A stretch of DNA of 6,743 nucleotides from Sphingomonas sp. S-NIH.Pt15_0812 (GCF_003951315.1 NZ_QLJH01000068.1:1-6743), one strand, 5' to 3'. Shown: positions 1 to 5,657, counted from the first letter of the stretch. Program-made: numbers and translations. The notes: generated by a model from the sequence alone, not told the origin.

Positions 1-2
1 GC

Positions 3-242
3 CCGTATCGCACCGTCGCGACGATCCGATTGCCGCGACAGGCGGCCTATGGTCCCGACCGCGTCCATTATTTCGACGAGGTGATGACGTTCCGCCCGGC
101 GCACAGCCTGGAGGCGCATCGCCCGCTTGGCGGCGTGATGCGCGCCCGCATGCAAGTCTACCGGGCGCTCAGCGACTTCCGCCACCGCGCGACTGGGATC
201 GCGGCGGCCAATACCGCCGGCATCCAGGACATTCCGGCCTGA
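3..242 (+). CDS. Catalase-family haem protein, C-terminal 79 residues (5' end outside window)
   Basis: This open frame enters from the left edge and ends at TGA 240-242; no start lies inside the window. The visible residues begin with a strand-like TVATIRLPRQ, followed by FRPAHSLEAHRPLGG, then RARMQVYRALSDFRHR. The order TVAT-IPRQ, then F-P-H-L-HRPLGG, then R-R-VY-A-S-RH is what I recall from the end of bacterial catalase-like (catalase-family) proteins, where the HRPLGG segment precedes the last helix. Members bind haem and act on peroxide or organic hydroperoxides, but the catalytic His/Asn and the proximal Tyr would lie upstream, so activity cannot be judged. It is probably the first visible gene of a plus-strand operon; the next start is 38 bases downstream. 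Family assignment is from memory of conserved motifs; a function beyond catalase-like is not claimed. Confidence 0.72.
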   Translation, partial: PYRTVATIRLPRQAAYGPDRVHYFDEVMTFRPAHSLEAHRPLGGVMRARMQVYRALSDFRHRATGIAAANTAGIQDIPA

Positions 243-280
243 CCCCCAACACCCATGCCATTGATCTTGAGAGGATAATA

Positions 281-400
281 ATGAAGCTCGAAGGCAAGAC
301 CATCGCCATCCTCATCGCCCCGCGCGGCACCGAGGAACCCGAATTCGCCGAGCCCAAGACGGCGGTCGAGGAAGCCGACGCCCAGGTGGAGAGGGCATGA
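281..400 (+). pseudogene. Truncated DJ-1/PfpI-family gene (N-terminal 39 codons only)
   Basis: The frame starts at ATG 281 behind a good Shine-Dalgarno, GAGAGGA at 269-275 (5-base spacing), and stops at TGA 398-400. The product opens MKLEGKTIAILIAPRGTEEP and continues EFAEPKTAVEEADAQV. This matches the first strand, nucleophile-elbow approach and helix of DJ-1/PfpI proteins (pattern GK-AIL-a-GTEE-EF-P--A-EEAGA-V). Intact family members are about 170-190 residues and carry a catalytic Cys near the middle and a His later; both are absent. The similarity stops after AQV, and the last three codons (E-R-A) are the ribosome-binding region of the next gene. The simplest reading is an internal deletion joining codon ~36 to the leader of the downstream SDR. 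The remnant is still well placed for translation and could serve as a leader peptide coupled to the SDR through the ATGA overlap. That role is inference. Confidence 0.7.
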
Positions 401-1161
401 TGGCGCGCTTCTCCGACAAGGTTGTCATCATCACCGGTGCCGCCTCCGGCATCGGTGAGGGCGCCGCGCGCCGCTTCGCCGAGGAAGGCGCGACGCTGGT
501 CCTGGGCGACATCGACAAGGCGGCGCTCGACAGCTTGGCGGGCGAACTGGGCGACATGGTCGAATGTCGCGAAACCGACGTGTCCGACCGGGCGGCATGC
601 GAGGCGCTGGTCCAGGCGGCGGTCGACCGTTTCGGGCGGATCGACGTGCTGGTCAACAACGCCGGCGTCGACCATCTCGGCAAGGTCGACGAGGGCGACT
701 TCGCCGAATTCACCAAGGTGATCGAGACCGACCTCTACGGCGTCGTCCATATGAGCCGCGCGGCGATCGCCCATCTGCGGCAGTCGAAGGGCTGCATCGT
801 CAATATGTCGTCGGTGTCGGGGCTGGGTGGCGACTGGAACCACAGCTTCTACTGCGCGGCAAAGGGGGCGGTGAGCAATTTCACCCGTGCCTTGGCGATG
901 GACGAGGCCCGGAACGGCGTCCGCGTCAACGCGGTCAATCCCTCGCTCACCTATACCGCGCTGACCGCCGGGATGAAGGCGCAGCCCGACCTCATCGCCA
1001 AGTTCGAGGAGCGTATTCCGCTGGGGCGCGGCGCCGAGCCTGCCGATATCGCGGGCGCGATCGCGTTCCTGGCCAGCGAGGACGCCCGTTTCGTGACGGG
1101 CGTGAACCTGCCGGTCGATGGCGGGCTGACCGCGTCGAACGGGCAACCGCCGCTGTCGTGA
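397..1161 (+). CDS. Classical short-chain dehydrogenase/reductase (SDR), NAD(H)-type
   Basis: A 254-residue cytoplasmic oxidoreductase of the usual classical-SDR length. From the N-terminus it shows the dinucleotide motif TGAASGIG (13-20), an Asp at the end of the second strand (D38, in GDID) that favours NAD(H) over NADP(H), the D61-V62 adenine contact, NNAG (87-90), catalytic S139, the YxxxK pair Y152/K156, a PSLTYT segment (182-187) in place of the usual PG-T, and the C-terminal FVTGVNLPVDGG. The position holding the catalytic-tetrad Asn in FabG (IETNL) is Asp here (IETDL, D112). The substrate is unknown and cannot be read from sequence. Two adjacent ATGs exist (397 and 400). GGAGAGGG at 388-395 serves either, and 397 gives an ATGA overlap with the truncated PfpI frame, suggesting coupled translation. 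A SnoaL-like gene follows after 57 bases on the same strand. Confidence 0.93.
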   Translation: MMARFSDKVVIITGAASGIGEGAARRFAEEGATLVLGDIDKAALDSLAGELGDMVECRETDVSDRAACEALVQAAVDRFGRIDVLVNNAGVDHLGKVDEGDFAEFTKVIETDLYGVVHMSRAAIAHLRQSKGCIVNMSSVSGLGGDWNHSFYCAAKGAVSNFTRALAMDEARNGVRVNAVNPSLTYTALTAGMKAQPDLIAKFEERIPLGRGAEPADIAGAIAFLASEDARFVTGVNLPVDGGLTASNGQPPLS

Positions 1162-1218
1162 CGATCGCGGGGCGGACCCGCATGTCCGCCCCCTCCCCCA
1201 GGGCTTCGGAAAGCATCC

Positions 1219-1635
1219 ATGTCGATCGAATCCAACACCGCCTTGGCGCTTGCCTATTTCCCCGCCTTTCGCGATCGCGATACGCAATGGTGGGATGCGC
1301 ATATCGCACCCGGGTTCGTCCGCCACGATCCCGGGCTCGACTTCGCGGTCGAGGGACCGGCGGGGATCAGGAAGCTGGCCGAGGTGCTGCATGGCGGCTT
1401 TTCGGACATCGCCTATCCAATCCTCAACGTCGTGGCGCAGGACGACCGCGTGCTCGTCCACCTGCGCCAAGTCGCGACCCATTCGGGGGAATATGAGGGC
1501 AGGCCGGCGACGGGCACGCGCACCGATATCGAGGTCATGGACCTGTTCCGCGTCGAGGGCGACCGGCTGGTCGAGCATTGGGCGCTGATGGACAATCTCA
1601 ACCTGCTCAAGCAGATCGGTGCGGTCGATGCCTGA
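1219..1635 (+). CDS. SnoaL-like / NTF2-fold protein
   Basis: A 138-residue protein with the layout of SnoaL-like polyketide-cyclase/ester-cyclase and related NTF2-fold proteins: an N-terminal helix (NTALALAYFPAF), then FVRHDP with the family's typical His (H36-D37), a GP-G--K helix (46-58), a long strand region ending in DLFRVEGDRLVEHW (108-121), D125, and a final NLLKQIG helix. This fold makes cone-shaped barrels that bind small hydrophobic molecules; some members are enzymes, many have no known reaction. Pairing with an SDR in an operon is common and suggests the two act on the same small molecule, but that is inference. CGGAAAG at 1207-1213 provides a ribosome-binding site five bases before ATG 1219. 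The stop overlaps the ATG (1628) of a decayed second SDR. No signal peptide; cytoplasmic. Confidence 0.88.
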   Translation: MSIESNTALALAYFPAFRDRDTQWWDAHIAPGFVRHDPGLDFAVEGPAGIRKLAEVLHGGFSDIAYPILNVVAQDDRVLVHLRQVATHSGEYEGRPATGTRTDIEVMDLFRVEGDRLVEHWALMDNLNLLKQIGAVDA

Positions 1636-1708
1636 CAGGTCCGGGGGACGGCTCTAAGCTCGCGATCGTCACCGGCGCATCGACACCGTGATCAACACTG
1701 CCGGGGAG
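1628..1708 (+). pseudogene. Remnant of a second SDR gene (frameshift plus internal deletion)
   Basis: ATG 1628 lies inside the stop region of the SnoaL-like gene (ATGCCTGA), a typical coupled start, but its frame ends after nine codons at TAA 1655. If the five-G run at 1643-1647 is shortened by one G, the frame reads MPDRSGDGSKLAIVTGAS, a normal SDR N-terminus ending in the Rossmann TGxxxGxG motif. Directly afterwards, in another frame, 1679-1705 reads IDTVINTAG, resembling the ID-LVNNAG motif that lies about 70 residues further on in an intact SDR (compare IDVLVNNAG at 82-90 of the intact neighbour). The overlapping reading of GCGCATCG in both motifs fits a deletion between short repeats. 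The VTGAS part is convincing; the INTAG part is plausible but short. The rest of the gene is missing, and the end of the remnant supplies the ribosome-binding site of the next gene. Confidence 0.6.
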
Positions 1709-1715
1709 ATGAAGC

Positions 1716-2309
1716 ATGAAGCGTTTCGTGATCGTGGTGGACATGCAACGGGACTTCGTGGCGGCCGACGGCGCGCTGCCGGTCGCCGGAGCGGAAGAGA
1801 TCGTCCCGCCCATGAACGCCTGGCTTGCCGGCCTCCGTCCCGAAGACGTGGACGGCGTGCTCTTCACCGCGGACACGCATGTGGCTGCCATCTATGCGTC
1901 CTCGGCGGAAGCCGAACTCTTTCCCCTCCATTGCGAGACGGGCACGCCGGGATGGGAGAATGTCCTCGATCGAGCCGCGATCGATCCCGCCCTGCCGGTC
2001 TATCATCTCGAAAAGGGGGTGTTCGACATGTGGGCCGAACCCGATGGCCAGGTGACGTCGGTCGCCACGGGTGAGACGATCGCGCGGGACGCCTTCTTCG
2101 CGGCGCTGAAGGCGCGCGGCGTGACCGAGGTGACGGTGGTCGGCGTGGCATCGGACTATTGCGTGCGCTGGGCGATCGACGGTCTGGTCGCGCGGGGCTT
2201 CACGGTCGACGTGCCGACGCGACTGACCCGTGGGATCGCGCGGCCGATCGAGCAGGTCGTCGCCGATGACTTCACCGGCGCGCCGGTCCGGCTGGAGGCG
2301 ACGGCGTGA
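1716..2309 (+). CDS. Nicotinamidase-like cysteine hydrolase (isochorismatase superfamily)
   Basis: A 197-residue cytoplasmic hydrolase. The superfamily catalytic triad is complete: D9 (in VVDMQRDF), K100 (in HLEKGVFD) and C149 (in GVASDYCV). The metal-binding set seen in nicotinamidases is also present: D53 and H55 (TADTH) and H72 (FPLHC). That metal site separates nicotinamidases from isochorismatases and N-carbamoylsarcosine hydrolases, so deamidation of nicotinamide or a similar amide is the best guess. Nicotinamidase feeds nicotinate into NAD salvage, which would suit an operon with a dinucleotide-dependent SDR, though that link is inference. The start at ATG 1716 is supported by GGGGAG at 1703-1708 (7-base spacing); this site lies in the tail of the SDR remnant. 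Nothing recognisable follows in the operon. The exact substrate is uncertain and the gene is therefore not named pncA. Confidence 0.85.
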   Translation: MKRFVIVVDMQRDFVAADGALPVAGAEEIVPPMNAWLAGLRPEDVDGVLFTADTHVAAIYASSAEAELFPLHCETGTPGWENVLDRAAIDPALPVYHLEKGVFDMWAEPDGQVTSVATGETIARDAFFAALKARGVTEVTVVGVASDYCVRWAIDGLVARGFTVDVPTRLTRGIARPIEQVVADDFTGAPVRLEATA

Positions 2310-2556
2310 TCCTCCCGCGCGCCCGTTCCATCGACGATGAACCGACGCGGCTCTGACGTGGCGGCCCGGGTCACGGCACCGGTCGATCTAGGCCCCGAAA
2401 TCCATTCGGCCGAAGTCATGGGCAAGCATCGGGGCAGCCTGTACCAATTCGGGACTTGGGTGCTTAACAAGAAATGAACAAACTTTGCGCTGATTGATTT
2501 GGATGGGCGGACCGATCGCACGGTCAATCAATCCAATGACCTACAGGGGTTTGCTC
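2310..2556. other. Intergenic region before the PEP-CTERM gene
   Basis: No convincing gene is seen in these 247 bases. The first half is GC-rich and the second half (about 2440-2500) is noticeably richer in A and T, as expected for a promoter region, but I cannot fix a -35/-10 pair. It contains a perfect 10-base palindrome TTCGGCCGAA (2405-2414) lying within a wider inverted repeat GCCCCGA/TCGGGGC (2392-2398 and 2429-2435), and a split hairpin next to the start of the following gene. A 16-codon frame beginning at GTG 2306 overlaps the hydrolase stop but has no family features. No T-tailed terminator for the upstream operon is visible. Confidence 0.6.
2492..2533 (+). promoter_or_regulatory. 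Split inverted repeat in the leader of the PEP-CTERM gene
   Basis: The continuous right arm CGGTCAATCAATC (2521-2533) can pair with two left pieces, GATTGATT (2492-2499) and GACCG (2510-2514), leaving a 10-base bulge and a six-base loop (2515-2520). It ends 24 bases before the ATG at 2557 and just ahead of the ribosome-binding site AGGGG (2545-2549). It could be an mRNA leader hairpin or a protein-binding inverted repeat. No regulator is identified and the pairing may be chance. Confidence 0.3.
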
Positions 2557-3180
2557 ATGAAATCGTTCAAGGTCGCACTTTGCGTCGCCACGCTCGCCGC
2601 TCCCAGCCTCGCCCATGCCGCCGTCACGCCCAGCCTCGGCGGCAATACCTCGGATTTCCTCACGCTCAGCAACGCCGGCCTGGAAGGCGGCACGGTCGCC
2701 ACGCTGAGCGGCGGCCAGGTCTATACGGCGGATCGTCCCTTTGCCGACATTCCGGCCGGCACCGTGTTCGGTGGCGACTTCCTGGCGGCCGGGCCGCTGG
2801 CCGGCCAGCCGGCCACGCTGACCTTCACCGCGCCGACCAGCTATCTCAGCTTCCTGTGGGGCTCGCCCGACACCTGGAACCGGCTGATCCTGACCACCAA
2901 TCAGAACAGCTACACCTATACGGCGATGGACCTGAACTTCGCGGTGACGAACGGCAACCAGGCCTTCTCGCAATATGTCCAGTTCGCGACCTCGGGCGGT
3001 GAGCTGATCAACAGCGTCACCTTCACCAACGTGCCGGCCACCGACGCGTTCGAAGTCGCCAATTTCAGCGTCGCGGCGGTGCCGGAGCCGGCGACCTGGG
3101 CGATGATGCTGGTCGGTTTCGCGATGGTCGGCGCCGCGTCGCGCTATCGTCGTCGCAACACCTCCTTCACCTACGCCTGA
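2557..3180 (+). CDS. Secreted PEP-CTERM (PEPxxWA-type) surface protein
   Basis: A 207-residue exported protein. Residues 1-21 form a signal peptide (MKSFKVALCVATLAAPSLAHA, cleaved after AHA). The C-terminus has the tripartite PEP-CTERM sorting signal: VPEPATWAMM (175-184), a short hydrophobic segment (LVGFAMVGAA), and an Arg cluster (RYRRR, 196-200). Such proteins are exported by Sec, then recognised and processed by an exosortase, usually encoded elsewhere with exopolysaccharide genes. The mature body is rich in Thr, Ser, Gly and Asn and predicted beta-rich; the segment SYLSFLWGSPDTWN resembles one seen in the Npun_F0296-type exosortase-dependent surface proteins, a tentative match from memory. 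ATG 2557 is chosen over an upstream in-frame TTG (2494) because it has AGGGG seven bases before it and gives a clean signal peptide at residue 1. It is monocistronic by appearance: leader upstream, strong terminator downstream. Confidence 0.92.
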   Translation: MKSFKVALCVATLAAPSLAHAAVTPSLGGNTSDFLTLSNAGLEGGTVATLSGGQVYTADRPFADIPAGTVFGGDFLAAGPLAGQPATLTFTAPTSYLSFLWGSPDTWNRLILTTNQNSYTYTAMDLNFAVTNGNQAFSQYVQFATSGGELINSVTFTNVPATDAFEVANFSVAAVPEPATWAMMLVGFAMVGAASRYRRRNTSFTYA

Positions 3181-3207
3181 TCTCCACCGCCCGCAGGGGC
3201 TCGGAAG

Positions 3208-3236
3208 GCCGCCGGCAGCGATGCCGGCGGCTTTTT
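3208..3236 (+). terminator. Intrinsic terminator of the PEP-CTERM gene
   Basis: A perfect 10-bp GC-rich stem, GCCGCCGGCA (3208-3217) and TGCCGGCGGC (3222-3231), closes a GCGA loop and runs straight into TTTTT (3232-3236). Pairing of upstream AAG with the first Ts can lengthen the stem. It starts 27 bases after the PEP-CTERM stop and is a textbook rho-independent terminator on the plus strand. Confidence 0.93.
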
Positions 3237-3288
3237 CGCATCATGTTGCACGACCCACCAGGCAGCCGGACTGCCGGAAAGAGTGAGC

Positions 3289-3501
3289 ATGGCTATGCCG
3301 CAGGAGCAACCGCCCCCCTGTCCGCAGACGATGCGCATGGCGGCGCTGATGGTCCGCTCCTCCGCGCACCGGCTGTCGCCGGCCGACTATGCGGAAGGCG
3401 CGGCCCGGCTGGCGGCGGAGACGGCGCTGGCGCGGATCCTCGACTGTCTCGACGAGATCGCCGCGCTGCTCGACCCCCCGCCCCCCGCCGGACCCGGATG
3501 A
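3289..3501 (+). CDS. Small helical protein of unknown function (70 residues)
   Basis: I do not recognise this protein. It begins at ATG 3289 with GGAAAGAG (3276-3283) five bases upstream; an in-frame GTG at 3283 overlaps that site and is less likely. After a Pro-rich start (residues 4-12) the sequence is Ala/Leu-rich and mostly helical from about 13 to 61, with LSPADYAEGAARLAAE and then an amphipathic LARILDCLDEIAALLD, ending in a Pro-rich tail. Two Cys (11 and 53) are present but no metal-binding pattern. There is no signal peptide or membrane segment. Codon choice is strongly G/C-ending in the third position, like neighbouring real genes, and it fills the gap between the terminator and the convergent esterase, which supports a real gene. 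A 5-bp hairpin (GGCAG/CTGCC, 3261-3275) abuts its ribosome-binding site. Confidence 0.55.
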   Translation: MAMPQEQPPPCPQTMRMAALMVRSSAHRLSPADYAEGAARLAAETALARILDCLDEIAALLDPPPPAGPG

Positions 3502-3535
3502 TCGACGCTCCCACCCGCCCCCAGGCAGTCGCGGC

Positions 3536-4474
3536 TCAACGCCCCGCCGGCTGAACCCGCCACAGCCAGCGCAGCACGTCGGGCAGCGCCGCGCCGCCAT
3601 CCGCGTCCGAATGGCCGCCCTCCGTCCAGACATGATCGACATCGTAGCGCGGACCGCCCCGCCCCGTCGCATCCGCCTGCGCATTGGCCCATTGCAGCGC
3701 CTTCAGCATCTGCTGGTTGGCGAGGAACCAGTTGCCATGGGCATTGTCCAGATCGTTGCGTCCATCCTGCAGGAAGACGCGCAGCGGCCGGATCGGCGAC
3801 TTGCGGATCAGACCCGGATAGACATCGCCGCCATAGGCCAGCGGCCGGCCGTCCGCCCCCAGCCGCAGGCCGATCGACGTATAGCTGCCGATGAAGCTGA
3901 TGACGTTGCCGAACACGTCGGGATGCCGCCACGCCACGGTCCAGGCCGCGATCGCCCCGCTCGACGTGCCGCCGATCGCCCGGCGTCGCGGATCGGCCGC
4001 GAACCGCCAGCGCCGGGCCACCGCCGGCAGCAGTTCGGTCAGCGTCAGCCGGGCATAGTCGTCGGAGAGCGCATCATATTCGGCGACGCGGTGGTCGGGA
4101 TTGTCCAGCCCCAGACCGGCCGGATAATGCGCCGCGCGGTGGCCGGGCGTGACGAAGACGCCCAGGGTCGGCGGGATCGCGCCCCGGCCGATCAGGTCGT
4201 CCAGCACCGCGGGGATGCGGAGCGATCCATCGGGGTTGATCGCCCGCTGCCCGTCCTGGAACAGCAGCAGATTGGGCGGCCGCGCCGGATCATAGCCCGC
4301 GGGCACATAGACCCAGTAGCGGCGCACGATGCCGGGATAGACTCGCGACCGCAGCTCGAACGGCCCCTGCAACCGCGACGTTCCCTGCACGGCGGCCACC
4401 GACACCGGCGCCGCGACCGTCGGCACCGCCGGGGCCAGCAGCGCGGCCAGCGCCAGCATCGCCCGCTTGGTCAC
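3536..4474 (-). CDS. Secreted alpha/beta-hydrolase-fold esterase
   Basis: A 312-residue protein of the putative-esterase group (esterase D/Fes-like alpha/beta hydrolases). It opens with a basic VTKR and a hydrophobic stretch ending in Ala-rich PTVAAP, a signal peptide with likely cleavage near residue 21-22. The mature part has YWVYVPAGYDP and NLLLFQDG, typical early strands of this group, then the nucleophile elbow GTSSG (169-173, Ser171), an acid-bearing LQDGRNDLDN (236-244, D237 or D241), and catalytic His288 in EGGHSD. Such enzymes hydrolyse ester bonds, for example acetyl or feruloyl decorations of polysaccharides; the substrate here is unknown. The GTG start at 4474 overlaps the GH5 stop (GTGA), indicating coupled translation. 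The only upstream purine run (GGAG) is very close to GTG, so an ATG at 4459 remains possible. Expected location: periplasm or outside. Confidence 0.85.
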   Translation of the reverse strand: MTKRAMLALAALLAPAVPTVAAPVSVAAVQGTSRLQGPFELRSRVYPGIVRRYWVYVPAGYDPARPPNLLLFQDGQRAINPDGSLRIPAVLDDLIGRGAIPPTLGVFVTPGHRAAHYPAGLGLDNPDHRVAEYDALSDDYARLTLTELLPAVARRWRFAADPRRRAIGGTSSGAIAAWTVAWRHPDVFGNVISFIGSYTSIGLRLGADGRPLAYGGDVYPGLIRKSPIRPLRVFLQDGRNDLDNAHGNWFLANQQMLKALQWANAQADATGRGGPRYDVDHVWTEGGHSDADGGAALPDVLRWLWRVQPAGR

Positions 4475-5535
4475 TCTCCGGTCGGTCGCTGCGCCGGCGG
4501 GATCAGCGCCTGGCGGATCGGCTCCACCCACCGGTCCCGGTCGATGTCATAGAGGATGAAGTCGCTGTCGAACTGCCAATAGGCCCAAGGGAAGCCATGC
4601 GCCTCCGCCTCGCGCCGCACCGTCGCAGTGTAGCGCGCCCGCGCCGCGACCGGCGTGCCGCTCTTCTCATAGGCGCCGAACTCGCCCATCAGCACGGGCC
4701 GGTCGTTCGCCTTCGACCAGGCCGCGACCTTATCGTAATCGGCCCGAATGCGCGCCTCGTCCGCTGCGGTGAACGGCACGTTCTTCAGATCCTTCATGTC
4801 CTCCGCCCAGGGCGCGCCCTGATGGGTGAAGCGGAACGGCTCATAGGAATGGAAGGTGACCAGGATGTTGCGGTCCGCCTTCGGCAGGTCCAGGCCCGGC
4901 AGCTCCTCCAGATTGTTCCAGCGGGTCGGGCCGATCACCAGCGTCCGCCCCGGATTGGTCGCGCGCACCACCGGGATCAGCCGCGCCAGCATCGCGTTCC
5001 AGCGCGGCCCGTCGAGCGGCGCATGGGGTTCGTTGAGCAGCTCGAACAGCACCGTGTCCGGCGCATCGCGATAGCGCGCGCCGATCTGTTGCCAGAAGGC
5101 GATCAGCTTCGGCTCGCAGGGGTCCGGCGCTTCGGAACAGAGGTTGAAGTCATGTTCGTCGAGGATGACGCCCAGCCCCGCATCGGTGGCCCCCTTCACC
5201 ACCCCGTCCAGCGTCTTCAGCCATTGCGGGTCGAGCCGGTTGCGCGCGTCCATATGCGCGAAGGACTGGAGCACGACGCGTACGAAATCGAAACCGCCCT
5301 CGCGGATGATGCGGAAATGGCGCGACTGGAACCGCGCCTTGGCCGGGTCGCGCCACAAGGGGTCATAGCCGATGATGTTGACGCCGCGCCGCAGGCGCTT
5401 GGCCGTCGCCCAGGCGGGGCCGGTCTCCGCCGCGCCGGCCGGAACGCTCGCCCCCGCCTGCATCGCCGGAGACTGCGCCAGCGCCGGCCCGGCCATCGAC
5501 AGCGCCGCGCCAACCAGGAATTTCCCGAGCCACAT
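4471..5535 (-). CDS. Secreted glycoside hydrolase family 5 enzyme (endoglucanase-like)
   Basis: A 354-residue retaining beta-glycosidase. A signal peptide (MWLGKFLVGAALSMAGPALA, cleaved before Q21) is followed by the TIM-barrel catalytic domain: RGVNIIGYDP at strand one, FDFVRVVLQ with the conserved Arg (R86), the acid/base Glu in LLNEP (E169), HSYEPFRFTHQG (229-240) with the His/Tyr pair before the nucleophile, the nucleophile Glu in MGEFG (E285), and WAYWQFDSDF (317-326) with the subsite Trp. C133 and C140 could form a disulfide. GH5 members cut cellulose, beta-mannan, xyloglucan or related glucans; the substrate cannot be fixed from sequence. Start choice: an in-frame ATG at 5544 directly abuts GGGAGG (5550-5545), whereas the ATG at 5535 has a nine-base spacing and begins the signal peptide cleanly. 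The stop overlaps the esterase start, so both are likely made together. Confidence 0.93.
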   Translation of the reverse strand: MWLGKFLVGAALSMAGPALAQSPAMQAGASVPAGAAETGPAWATAKRLRRGVNIIGYDPLWRDPAKARFQSRHFRIIREGGFDFVRVVLQSFAHMDARNRLDPQWLKTLDGVVKGATDAGLGVILDEHDFNLCSEAPDPCEPKLIAFWQQIGARYRDAPDTVLFELLNEPHAPLDGPRWNAMLARLIPVVRATNPGRTLVIGPTRWNNLEELPGLDLPKADRNILVTFHSYEPFRFTHQGAPWAEDMKDLKNVPFTAADEARIRADYDKVAAWSKANDRPVLMGEFGAYEKSGTPVAARARYTATVRREAEAHGFPWAYWQFDSDFILYDIDRDRWVEPIRQALIPPAQRPTGE

Positions 5536-5657
5536 CAAGCACATCCTCCCGCCCGATAATCAGGCTGGACGATGGGTTAGCGCAACCATCCGCGCCTGTC
5601 GCCGGTCCGATGGTCGAATCCGGCGATCCGGTCGGCCGGGCCGCTTCACCCTCCCGG
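5536..5657 (-). other. Spacer between the PepSY gene and the GH5 gene
   Basis: About 120 bases without a gene. On the minus strand it ends in GGGAGG (5550-5545), the ribosome-binding site of the GH5 gene. No T-tailed terminator follows the PepSY stop, so read-through from the PepSY gene into GH5 is possible. A weak TTGCGC-18-GATTAT pair is visible but would place the transcript start on top of the ribosome-binding site. Confidence 0.4.

Noticed and set aside
564..1496. A 310-codon plus-strand frame overlapping the SDR and SnoaL-like genes.
   Set aside because: It is an Arg/Gly-rich out-of-frame reading of the same DNA without recognisable motifs.
169..1578. A 469-codon minus-strand open frame opposite the SDR and SnoaL-like genes.
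   Set aside because: It is antisense to two well-supported genes, shows no family motif, and such mirror frames are common in high-GC DNA.
2306..2356. A 16-codon frame starting at GTG in the hydrolase stop (GTGA overlap).
   Set aside because: It is very short, has no family signal, and GTGA overlaps occur readily by chance.
2475..2490. A sigma-54-type promoter before the PEP-CTERM gene (TTTGC at 2484-2488).
   Set aside because: The nearly invariant GG at the -24 position is GA here, and other consensus bases do not fit.
3389..4552. A 387-codon plus-strand frame opposite the esterase.
   Set aside because: It is antisense to a protein with complete catalytic motifs and signal peptide; its own product is low-complexity and Arg-rich.
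5556..5585. A TTGCGC-18-GATTAT promoter for the GH5 gene on the minus strand.
   Set aside because: The match is weak and the implied transcript start would remove the GGGAGG ribosome-binding site.
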